Shown here one piece after another: positions 57,253 through 64,000 of a stretch of DNA of 64,000 bases. The notes beneath the pieces were generated by a model, which saw nothing but the letters and a program-made list of their open reading frames with translations, made no database searches and had not been told where the DNA came from. The position numbers and the translations under genes were made by a program. Every line of letters begins with the position of its first letter. Position 1 is the stretch's first letter. Source of the stretch: Streptomyces sp. 11x1 (GTDB taxonomy: Bacteria; Actinomycetota; Actinomycetes; Streptomycetales; Streptomycetaceae); NCBI RefSeq assembly GCF_032598905.1, contig NZ_CP122458.1, positions 310,001 through 374,000 of the forward strand, in the 5' to 3' direction.

Positions 57253-58022
57253 CGCGCCGTCCATCCGCCGTCGACGGTCAGCACCTGTCCGGTGCAGTAC
57301 GAGGAGGCGTCCGAGGCGAGGAACAGCAGGGCGCCGTCGAGTTCGTGGCCGTCGCCGCCGCGCCCCAGCAGGGTGTTGCGCTCGACCCAGCGGCTGGAGC
57401 GCTCGTCGCCGAAGAGGTCCTCGGTCATCTCGGTGCGGAACCAGCCCGGGGCGAGTGCGTTGACGCGGATGCCGCTGCCGCCCCACTGTCCGGCCAACTC
57501 CCGGGTCAGGCCGATCAGTCCGGCCTTGGACGCCGAGTAGCTCGCCCCGCCCAGCGGCGCGGCGGTCACCAGGCCGAGAATGGAGGAGACGTTGATGATG
57601 CTTCTGCCGCCCGCGTCACCTGGAGCCTCGGCCGTGAGCCGGGCGAGGTGGAAGGGCGCGGTGAGGTTGACCGCCAGGACGTCGGCGAAGGCATCCGGCG
57701 ATTCGTCCTCGGCGCGGGTCTCGCCGGAGGTGGCCGCGTTGTTCACCAGGATGTCGATGCGGCCGGTGGCGGTCAGCGCGGTCTCGGCCAGCCGCGTACG
57801 GTCGGCGGCGATCGCGACGTCGCAGGCCACCGGGTTGATACGTGGGTGGGAGTCGGCGAGTTCCTTCAGCCGGTCGAGGCGGCGGGCCGCGGCGAACACG
57901 GTGGCGCCGGCCTGCGCGAGGACGGCGGCGAAGCGTGCGCCGAGCCCGGCGGAGGCGCCGGTGACGAGGGCCGTCCTGCCGTCGAGCGAGAACAGCTCGG
58001 CGGCGGATCGCGGCGCCCTCAC
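57249..58022 (-). CDS. Short-chain dehydrogenase/reductase
   Basis: A 257-aa protein from GTG 58022 overlapping the next upstream gene. TALVTGASAGLGARFAAVLA, then ILVNNAATSGETRAED, IINVSSILGLVTAAPLGGAS and YSASKAGLIGLTRELAGQW give the complete set of SDR motifs, and [17 protein letters not shown] the end. It is coupled on both sides by 4-base overlaps. Probably a 3-hydroxyacyl-CoA dehydrogenase. Confidence 0.9.
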   Translation of the reverse strand: MRAPRSAAELFSLDGRTALVTGASAGLGARFAAVLAQAGATVFAAARRLDRLKELADSHPRINPVACDVAIAADRTRLAETALTATGRIDILVNNAATSGETRAEDESPDAFADVLAVNLTAPFHLARLTAEAPGDAGGRSIINVSSILGLVTAAPLGGASYSASKAGLIGLTRELAGQWGGSGIRVNALAPGWFRTEMTEDLFGDERSSRWVERNTLLGRGGDGHELDGALLFLASDASSYCTGQVLTVDGGWTAR

Positions 58023-58795
58023 TCGTCCACCCCGATCGGCAGGGCGGTCGCGCCGCCGTCGAGGACCAGGGTCTGGCCGGTCATCCAGGAGGAGGCGTCG
58101 GAGGCCAGGAACAGCGCCGCGTTGGCCACGTCCTCCACCGTGCCGAGGCGGCGCAGCGGCAGCTTGGCGGTGAGGATGGGCTCGCGCACCTCCCATACCG
58201 CCCGCGCCAGTTCGGTCTTGATCAGACCGGGGGCGATGGCGTTCACCCTTGCCCGGGGCCCGAGTTCGTAGGCAAGCTGCCGGGTCATGTGCAGCATGGC
58301 GGCCTTGGTGGCGTTGTAGTAGCCGATGTGCGGGTCGACGATCAGCCCTCCGACGGAGGCGATGTTGACCACCGCTCCCCCGTGCTCGGCCATCCAGGCC
58401 CGCCAGGCGTACCGGGTCCAGGCGATCATGCCGTACTGGTTGACGCGTACGGTCTTCTCTGCGCGCGGCAGGTCCAGGTCGAGGAGGTCGCCGTGGTACG
58501 GGTTGGTCGCCGCGTTGTTGACGAGGATGTCGACCCGGCCGAAGCGGGCCATGGTTTCGTCGACGCAGGCCTCGGCCTGCTCGGGTTCGCCGGCGTTGGC
58601 CACCACCGTGTGCAGGTCGCCGTCGCCCTTGACGCGCAGCAACTCCTCGCGCGCCTCGGCGAGTCCGGCCGCCTTGCGGGCCGCGATCACCACGTGTGCG
58701 CCCGCCGCTCGGTAGGCGGTGGCGATGCCGAGGCCGATGCCGCGGGATCCGCCGGTGATGACGGCGACCCGGCCGTCGAGAGTGTTGGCGCTCAC
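58019..58795 (-). CDS. Short-chain dehydrogenase/reductase
   Basis: A 258-aa protein from GTG 58795. VAVITGGSRGIGLGIATAYR, VDILVNNAATNPYHGDLLDL, VVNIASVGGLIVDPHIGYYN and ATKAAMLHMTRQLAYELGPR show the cofactor motif and the Y-x-x-x-K active site (YNATK). SWMTGQTLVLDGGATAL ends the fold. It is coupled to both neighbours. The presence of a second SDR suggests two different hydroxyl oxidations. Confidence 0.9.
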   Translation of the reverse strand: MSANTLDGRVAVITGGSRGIGLGIATAYRAAGAHVVIAARKAAGLAEAREELLRVKGDGDLHTVVANAGEPEQAEACVDETMARFGRVDILVNNAATNPYHGDLLDLDLPRAEKTVRVNQYGMIAWTRYAWRAWMAEHGGAVVNIASVGGLIVDPHIGYYNATKAAMLHMTRQLAYELGPRARVNAIAPGLIKTELARAVWEVREPILTAKLPLRRLGTVEDVANAALFLASDASSWMTGQTLVLDGGATALPIGVDE

Positions 58796-60078
58796 GCGGC
58801 CCCTGCCTTCGTGTCGGTCTTCCGGTGCTCGGCTTTCTCGTGGTTCTCGTGTGCGGTCGTCTCGTGCTCGGCCTTCTTCCGGTACTTGGCAAGTTCCTGG
58901 CGGGCCACCGTCCGCAGATGCACTTCGTCGGGGCCGTCGGCGATGCGCAGCGCCCGCGTGATGGCGTACAGCCGGGCCAGTACGGTGTCGTCGCTCACCC
59001 CCGCCGCGCCGTGCGCCTGCACCGCGCGGTCGACCACCTTGTGGGCGACCTCCAGCGCCGCGACCTTGATCGCGGCGACCTCCATACGGGCGGCGGCGTT
59101 GCCGACGGTGTCCATCAGCCAGGCGGACTTGAGGACGAGGAGGCGCAGTTGCTCGATCTCGATGCGGCTGCGGGCGATCCACTCGCGCACCACGCCCTGA
59201 TCGGCGAGCGGCCCGCCGAAGGCGACGCGGTCGGTGACGCGCTCGCACATCAGCTGCAGCGCGCGCTCGGCGAAGCCCACGGCGCGCATCGCGTAGTGCA
59301 TCCGCCCCGGACCGAGCCGTCCCTGGGCGAGCGCGAAGCCCTCTCCCTCGCCCCTGAGGATGTTCTCCACCGGCACGCGGGCGTCCTCGAAGAGCACGTC
59401 ACCGTGTCCGAGCCGGTCGGTGTAGCCGAACATCGGCAGGTCGCGCAGGACCGTGACGCCCGGGGTGTCGCGGGGGATGAGCAGCATGCTCTGCTGCCGG
59501 TAGGTGGGCGCGTCCGGATCGGTCTTGCCCATCAGGATGATCAGCTTGCAGTCGGGATCGAGGATCCCGGAGGTGTACCACTTGCGGCCGTTGACGACGT
59601 AGGTGTCGCCGTCGCGGCTGATGAGGGTACGGATGTTGCGCGCGTCGGAGCTGGCGACCTCCGGCTCGGTCATGGCGAAGCAGGAGCGGATCTCCGCGTC
59701 CAGCAGGGGCCGCAGCCAGCGTTCTTGCTGCTCGGGCGTGCCGTACAGCGCGAGCAGTTCCATGTTGCCGGTGTCGGGCGCCGAGCAGTTGAACACCTCG
59801 GGGCCGATGATCGAGCGGCCCGCCAGTTCCATGAGGGGTGCGTATTCGAGGTTGGTGAGTCCCGCGCCCCAGTCGCCGTGCGCCATGAAGAGGTTCCACA
59901 GGCCCTCGGCGCGTGCCTTCTCCTTGAGCTCGGTCATCACGGGCGGCAGCGCGTGCGGGTCGTCCGCCTCGGCCAGTTGCCGGTCGTAGACCGCTTCCGC
60001 GGGGAGGACGTGCTGCTCCATGAACGACCGCATGCGGTCCTGCAGTTCACTCGAGCGGGGCGAGTATCCGAAATCCAC
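58792..60078 (-). CDS. Acyl-CoA dehydrogenase (ACAD10/11-like)
   Basis: A 428-aa protein from GTG 60078 behind AGGAG. SCFAMTEPEVASSDARNIRT, TYVVNGRKWYTSGILDPDCK, FALAQGRLGPGRMHYAMRAV and ALRIADGPDEVHLRTVARQE are hallmark motifs of the ACAD10/11 subgroup (GPDEVH). Length matches the dehydrogenase part of those proteins. A short charged C-terminal tail (HETTAHENHEKAEHRKTDTK) is unusual. The next gene upstream encodes the partner kinase-like protein, 53 bp away. Confidence 0.93.
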   Translation of the reverse strand: MDFGYSPRSSELQDRMRSFMEQHVLPAEAVYDRQLAEADDPHALPPVMTELKEKARAEGLWNLFMAHGDWGAGLTNLEYAPLMELAGRSIIGPEVFNCSAPDTGNMELLALYGTPEQQERWLRPLLDAEIRSCFAMTEPEVASSDARNIRTLISRDGDTYVVNGRKWYTSGILDPDCKLIILMGKTDPDAPTYRQQSMLLIPRDTPGVTVLRDLPMFGYTDRLGHGDVLFEDARVPVENILRGEGEGFALAQGRLGPGRMHYAMRAVGFAERALQLMCERVTDRVAFGGPLADQGVVREWIARSRIEIEQLRLLVLKSAWLMDTVGNAAARMEVAAIKVAALEVAHKVVDRAVQAHGAAGVSDDTVLARLYAITRALRIADGPDEVHLRTVARQELAKYRKKAEHETTAHENHEKAEHRKTDTKAGAA

Positions 60079-60131
60079 GATTGCTCCTGTCCGGGGTGCC
60101 GTGGTGCCGGGGTTCGTGTGGTGGGTCCGGA

Positions 60132-61106
60132 TCAGCCGAGGATGTCGCGTGCCGTGCGGATCATCGCGGCGATGGTGGGCGGCAGTCGCTCCTGGTCCGG
60201 GTCGCGGTGCGTGCCCTCGCGGTGCCTGCGCAGGTTGTGGCCCATGATCGCGGCCATCTTCATGCGGCCGAGCGCCCGGAACCAGTCCATCGCGGGCAGC
60301 CCGGGCCGGCCGTCGAGGTAGGCGTACAGCAGTTCGGCCTCGCTGGGCAGGCCGGGCACGGCGCGCCCCAGCTGGGGGAAGTTGCGGTGGTCGGCGAAGA
60401 GCAGGAACCAGCCGAGGTCGATGCGCGGGTCGCCCACGCTCCAGATCTCCCAGTCGACGACGGCCACCGCACGCTCGTCGGCACACAGCACGTTGCCGAG
60501 CCGGAAGTCCCCGTGCAGCAGGGCCGGAGGGAGGCCGCCGGGCACATCACGGGCGAGGCGTGCGAGCAACTCCTCGCCGCCATGGCGCAGTTCGGCAGGG
60601 ACAGCGCGCAGGGTGCGGCTCCACCGCTCCAACTCTCCTGCCGGGTCGAGTGGTTCGGGAGGATCAAGGCCGGGTGTACAGGTGTCGGTGGCGTGCAGCC
60701 GCCGCAGCACGGTGGCGATCTCCAGCATCCGGGCGCGGGCCGTCGCGGCGGGCACCTCGGGCTCGTCGAGTACCGGCTCGACGGCCTCCCCGGTCGCGAA
60801 CTCCATGGCGAACCAGGCCGGTCGTGTCTCGTCCACGGCGGCGACGCCCGGCACCGGCACCGCGGACCCGGCCAGCGCGCCCAGCACCCGCGCCTGGCGC
60901 AGCACGTCGTTGCGCCCGACGGGCCGCTGCCCCGGAGGCACCGCCTTGACGACGTACCTGGTGTCGCCCGCGGTGACGGAGTACGTCAGCCCCGAGTGAC
61001 CGCCCGGAAGCACCGCCAACTCCCCGATCTCAGCGCCCGGATGGCGGCGGGCGAGCTGATCACGCACCCGGTCGGCCAGCTCTGACAGCTGTGTGGCCGT
61101 GCTCAT
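60132..61106 (-). CDS. APH-family kinase, acyl-CoA-linked
   Basis: A 324-aa protein from ATG 61106 overlapping the previous stop (ATGA). VLPGGHSGLTYSVTAGDTRY is the Gly-rich loop with the Lys at VVKAV, ALLHGDFRLGNVLCADERAV the catalytic loop, and AVVDWEIWSVGDPRIDLGWF the metal site. This is the second APH kinase in the cluster and again lies beside an ACAD10/11-like gene. Predicted to phosphorylate a hydroxyacyl-CoA. Confidence 0.88.
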   Translation of the reverse strand: MSTATQLSELADRVRDQLARRHPGAEIGELAVLPGGHSGLTYSVTAGDTRYVVKAVPPGQRPVGRNDVLRQARVLGALAGSAVPVPGVAAVDETRPAWFAMEFATGEAVEPVLDEPEVPAATARARMLEIATVLRRLHATDTCTPGLDPPEPLDPAGELERWSRTLRAVPAELRHGGEELLARLARDVPGGLPPALLHGDFRLGNVLCADERAVAVVDWEIWSVGDPRIDLGWFLLFADHRNFPQLGRAVPGLPSEAELLYAYLDGRPGLPAMDWFRALGRMKMAAIMGHNLRRHREGTHRDPDQERLPPTIAAMIRTARDILG

Positions 61107-62305
61107 CGGACGGGCTCCTTCGGCAGGCCGAGCACGCGTTCGGCGAGGATGTTGTGCTGGATCTCGTCGGTGCCGCCCGCGATGCTGTATCCAGGGGCGC
61201 CGAGCAGGTGCTCCGTCCAGGCATAGGTGCCCCACTCCCCCGTGTCCGCGACCAGGCTCGGGCCGAGCAGCTCGGAGACCAGATCGCTGGTGCGCCGCAT
61301 GGTCTCGGTGGCGTAGAGCTTGCCGACCGAGGCCTCCGCGCCGGGCTCGCGTCCGGCGACGAGGGCGGCGGTCACCCGCAGTCCGATGAGCCGCTGGACG
61401 AGGGTGCGGATGTGGAGGTCGGCTGCCCGCTGCTGCTCGCTGCCGGTGAGCGGGCGGGGCAGGTTCACGGCGAGTTCCAGCGCCCGGTCGGCGTTGTCCA
61501 GGCCGAGGTTGCCGGAGTCGAGCCGTTCGGCGGCCAGCACGCTGAGCGTGACCCGCCAGCCCTCGCCGACCGGCCCGAGCCGGTCGGTGTCGGGCACCAC
61601 CACGCCGTCGAGGTAGACCTCGTTGAAGCTGGTGCCGCCCGTCATCTGCTGGATGGGCCGTACGATCACGCCCGGCGCGTCCATGCGCACCAGGAAGACG
61701 GTGATGCCGGCGTGCTTGCGTACGTCCGGATCGGTACGGCACACCGCGACGCCCCAGGTCGCCACACGGGCCCCGGACGTCCACACCTTGTGTCCTTGGA
61801 GCACCCAGTGTTCGCTGTCACGCACCGCCCTTGTGCGCACCGCGGCGAGGTCGGAGCCGGCCTCGGTCTCCGAGAACAGCTGGCAGGCGAGTTCGTCGGT
61901 GCGCAGCATGGGCCGCAGCCATCGCTCCTTCTGCTCCTCGGTGCCCCAGATGCCGATCGCGGGGGCGACGAGCTGCTGCGTCACCGGGAAGACCTCGGTG
62001 CGGTGGGGCACGTCGAAGGCCGCCTCTTCGGCGCGGTAGAGCTGCTCGTAGTAGGCGGGCAGGCCACGTCCCCCGTACACCTCCTGCCAGTTGAGCGCGC
62101 CCCACCCGTGGTCGTAGCGGGTGCGTTCCCACTCGTGGATGCGGGCGGTGTACTCGCGTTCCTGCTCCTCGGTCCAGTTCTCGAACACGGCGACGGAGTC
62201 GGAGCCGCTGCCCCACGCTCCGCCGACGGCGCGCGGCCGGGCGACCGTGGTGAGCCACTGCCGGGCGTGCGCGCGGAACTCCTCGGGTTCCGGGACGGCG
62301 CTCAT
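61103..62305 (-). CDS. Acyl-CoA dehydrogenase
   Basis: A 400-aa protein; ATG 62305 has GGAGG-rich sequence upstream (an earlier ATG at 62323 lies inside that site). ACQLFSETEAGSDLAAVRTR, WVLQGHKVWTSGARVATWGV, VFLVRMDAPGVIVRPIQQM and YSIAGGTDEIQHNILAERVL follow the IBD/FadE-type pattern with GTDEIQ near the end. It differs from the GPDEVH group, so it probably carries out the ordinary alpha,beta-desaturation. Confidence 0.92.
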   Translation of the reverse strand: MSAVPEPEEFRAHARQWLTTVARPRAVGGAWGSGSDSVAVFENWTEEQEREYTARIHEWERTRYDHGWGALNWQEVYGGRGLPAYYEQLYRAEEAAFDVPHRTEVFPVTQQLVAPAIGIWGTEEQKERWLRPMLRTDELACQLFSETEAGSDLAAVRTRAVRDSEHWVLQGHKVWTSGARVATWGVAVCRTDPDVRKHAGITVFLVRMDAPGVIVRPIQQMTGGTSFNEVYLDGVVVPDTDRLGPVGEGWRVTLSVLAAERLDSGNLGLDNADRALELAVNLPRPLTGSEQQRAADLHIRTLVQRLIGLRVTAALVAGREPGAEASVGKLYATETMRRTSDLVSELLGPSLVADTGEWGTYAWTEHLLGAPGYSIAGGTDEIQHNILAERVLGLPKEPVR

Positions 62306-62323
62306 CTCTTCCTCCACCTCCAT

Positions 62324-63469
62324 TCAGCGGGACAGCACTGTGCACGCGCTCACGCCCGGGGCGCCGTACACATGGGTGAAGCCGATCCTGGGTTCGCCGG
62401 GGACCTGGCGTTCGCCTGCCCGTCCGCGCAGTTGCTGGACGATCTCGTAGACCTGGCGCAGCCCGGAGGCACCGATGGGTTCGCCGTTGGCGATGCAGCC
62501 ACCGTCGGTGTTGACCGGCAGGGTCCCACCGATCTCGGTGGCGCCGGAAGCGACCAGGCGCTCCTGCTCGCCGTCCTCGCAGAACCCGCACTCGGCCATG
62601 TGCATGACCTCGGCGCCGCTCTCGGTGTCCTGCAGCTGGCAGACGTCGACGTCGCCGGGGCCGATCCCTGCTTCCTCGAAGGCGGCGGCCGAGGTATCAC
62701 GGCTGACGCTGGTGAGCCGGCCTCCGGGGATCCAGGGGCTGAACACCTCGAACGAGCCGAAGCGCCGAGTGCGTACCGCCGCCGAGCGCAGGGCGACCGG
62801 CGCGCCGTCCAAGGTGCGTGCCGCCTCGGGAGAGCACAGCACCAGGGCTGCCGCACCCGCTCCCGGGGAGCAGAACATGTAACGGGTCAGCGGGTCGCTG
62901 ACCATGCCGGAGTCGAGGATCTCCTCGGCGGACACGGGTTTGCGCCGCCACGCCTCGGGGGTCAGACCACCGTTGCGGTACGCCTTCTCGGCGACCAGGG
63001 CGAGGGTCCGCGGCGTGATGCCGTGGTCGTGCATGTAGCGCTGGATCTTCATGCCGAAGAACTGGGTGGTGACCATCAGCCCGTCGCTGCCGTATTCCGC
63101 CCCCAGCCCCCAGTCCTCGGGTCTCGGGTCGAAGGCGCCGCGCGGGTGTTTGTCGAAGCCGACGGCGAGGACGACGTCCGCCATGCCGGAGCGGATCGCG
63201 TTCACGGCCGAGATCAGCGCGCTGCCGCCGGTGGCGCAGCCGTTCTTGACGTTGACGAACGGCAGTCCGGTGAAGCCGAGTTGGGCCACCAGGGTGTCGG
63301 CGAGACCGGCGTTGTCGCTGCCGCCGAACGCGGCCCGCACCCGCGACCACTCGATCCCGGCGTCCGACAGCGCGGCGTTCACCGCGGCGACGGCCAGTTG
63401 CCGGCCGCTGGCCTCCGACCGGCCGAACGGGGTGCGCCCGGCGCCGCAGATCAGGACGTCGGCAGTCAT
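62324..63469 (-). CDS. SCP-x/lipid-transfer-type thiolase
   Basis: A 381-aa protein from ATG 63469 overlapping the DUF35 gene stop. VLICGAGRTPFGRSEASGRQ, VNVKNGCATGGSALISAVNA (active Cys), ANGEPIGASGLRQVYEIVQQ and THVYGAPGVSACTVLSR fit the thiolase-like lipid transfer group seen in steroid and side-chain degradation. It normally pairs with a DUF35 zinc-ribbon OB-fold protein, which is encoded next to it. Confidence 0.9.
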   Translation of the reverse strand: MTADVLICGAGRTPFGRSEASGRQLAVAAVNAALSDAGIEWSRVRAAFGGSDNAGLADTLVAQLGFTGLPFVNVKNGCATGGSALISAVNAIRSGMADVVLAVGFDKHPRGAFDPRPEDWGLGAEYGSDGLMVTTQFFGMKIQRYMHDHGITPRTLALVAEKAYRNGGLTPEAWRRKPVSAEEILDSGMVSDPLTRYMFCSPGAGAAALVLCSPEAARTLDGAPVALRSAAVRTRRFGSFEVFSPWIPGGRLTSVSRDTSAAAFEEAGIGPGDVDVCQLQDTESGAEVMHMAECGFCEDGEQERLVASGATEIGGTLPVNTDGGCIANGEPIGASGLRQVYEIVQQLRGRAGERQVPGEPRIGFTHVYGAPGVSACTVLSR

Positions 63470-63852
63470 GAACCCTCCTCGCCCGGGGTCGTGGGCCTGG
63501 CCCGCGGGACGCCGTCGCCGGCCCTCACGGTGAGGGGCATCCCGATGCGGATGTCATCGAGGTCGTGGACATCGAGTACGGCCGCCACCCGCACGCCGTC
63601 CGCCAGCTCGACGTAGCCGAGGGCGAACGGCTCGAAGCCGCCGGGCGGAGCCTGGTAGGGCGGGGACTTGGGGGCGTACCGCTGCACCGTCCAGGTCCAC
63701 AGCCTGCCCGTACCCCGGAGGACCGCCGGATCGGCCGGCCCCCCGCAGCGGGGGCACGCGTCCTCCGCGGGGTAGGCCGTCACCGCGCAGCCGGAGCAGC
63801 GTGAGCCCTGGAGCCCGGCGGCGACGGTCGGACTCCGCGGGTCCGTGGCCAT
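63466..63852 (-). CDS. DUF35 (zinc ribbon, OB-fold) thiolase partner
   Basis: A 128-aa protein from ATG 63852; a longer frame lacks an RBS. GSRCSGCAVTAYPAEDACPR and CGGPADP give the four Cys zinc ribbon (CxxC...CxxC). RLWTWTVQRYAPKSPPYQAP, GYVELADGVRVAAVLDVHDL and IGMPLTVRAGDG give the OB-fold. Such proteins bind and activate SCP-x-type thiolases; in steroid degraders they form aldolase or thiolase complexes. It overlaps the thiolase start by 4 bases. Confidence 0.88.
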   Translation of the reverse strand: MATDPRSPTVAAGLQGSRCSGCAVTAYPAEDACPRCGGPADPAVLRGTGRLWTWTVQRYAPKSPPYQAPPGGFEPFALGYVELADGVRVAAVLDVHDLDDIRIGMPLTVRAGDGVPRARPTTPGEEGS

Positions 63853-63857
63853 CCGGA

Positions 63858-64000
63858 TCAGCGCCCCGTCCACTTGGGTTCGCGCTTCTCCAGGAACGCC
63901 GACACGCCTTCGTTCGCGTCCTCGGAGTTGAGGGCCACGCCCACGGCGAGGTGCTCCATCACCATCAGCGACTGGATGTCGGCGTCCAGGCTGCGGTCGA
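63858..64000 (-). CDS. Enoyl-CoA hydratase, C-terminal end (truncated by window)
   Basis: The minus strand from the window edge reads DRSLDADIQSLMVMEHLAVG, then SEDANEGVSAFLEKREPKWT and GR stop. This EG-x-x-AFLEKR-x-PKW end is characteristic of enoyl-CoA hydratases. The stop at 63858-63860 is 5 bp before the DUF35 start, so the operon continues upstream out of the window. Confidence 0.85.
   Translation of the reverse strand, partial: DRSLDADIQSLMVMEHLAVGVALNSEDANEGVSAFLEKREPKWTGR

Noticed and set aside
58825..60321. A 498-codon plus-strand frame
   Set aside because: Antisense to the ACAD10/11-like dehydrogenase and part of the kinase; composition is typical of a shadow frame.
61091..63616. 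An 841-codon plus-strand frame
   Set aside because: It runs opposite to three well-supported genes (acyl-CoA dehydrogenase, thiolase, DUF35) and has no domain pattern; a GC-driven shadow.

Overview
The window is very GC-rich and its genes look actinobacterial. GTG and occasional TTG starts are common, 4-base ATGA/GTGA overlaps are frequent, TTA codons are rare, and many proteins read like Streptomyces families. A Streptomyces or close relative is the most likely source. This is inference from style; no rRNA, tRNA or other taxonomic marker gene was found.

Positions 1 to about 33,000 are an accessory region. It holds a TetR fragment, transposase remnants, an intact ISKra4-type element (3913-6232) that splits a hypothetical gene, and a toxin-antitoxin pair under a 24-bp palindrome. 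Next come a leaderless gene inside a long inverted repeat, a tandem double zeta-toxin protein, a 911-aa STAND NTPase with two TTA codons, a coiled-coil/membrane pair and an ECF sigma factor with a coupled partner. These are followed by a secreted lamin-tail-like protein, a secreted HNH lipoprotein, and a large secreted DNRLRE/polymorphic-toxin-like protein cut in two by an IS110-family element. Relics typical of conjugative elements (DUF721-like, TOPRIM-like) and a Fic/Doc-type pair come after them.

Positions 33,199-37,130 hold a divergent XRE/TPR regulator, a PIG-L deacetylase and a coupled hydratase / acylating aldehyde dehydrogenase / 4-hydroxy-2-oxo-acid aldolase operon. The next gene in that operon, a KAS III, is cut off by an ISL3-type element before its active-site Cys.

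Positions 37,131-47,120 are a patchwork bounded by the two halves of an ISL3 transposase with near-identical 30-bp ends. Inside lie an IS5 element flanked by CTAG, a PHP hydrolase, an IS427-type IS5 element flanked by TA, a MerR/thioredoxin-like divergent pair with a clear operator, small metabolic genes, a decayed flavoprotein, a second copy of the 14.1-14.9 kb membrane protein, and the 3' end of a group II intron.

Positions 47,343-64,000 are a well-kept catabolic cluster. A rightward operon (acyl-CoA dehydrogenase, APH-type kinase, SDR) faces two leftward blocks: MBL hydrolase, AMP ligase, EthD-like and two SnoaL-like proteins; then TetR, thiolase, enoyl-CoA hydratase, two SDRs, acyl-CoA dehydrogenase, APH kinase, acyl-CoA dehydrogenase, SCP-x-type thiolase, DUF35 protein and enoyl-CoA hydratase. 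The kinase plus ACAD10/11-like dehydrogenase pairing, present twice, suggests breakdown of 4-hydroxylated acyl-CoAs or lactone-derived acids by a phosphorylation route. A shared 14-bp motif in front of the SnoaL-like block and next to the thiolase/TetR block suggests TetR control.
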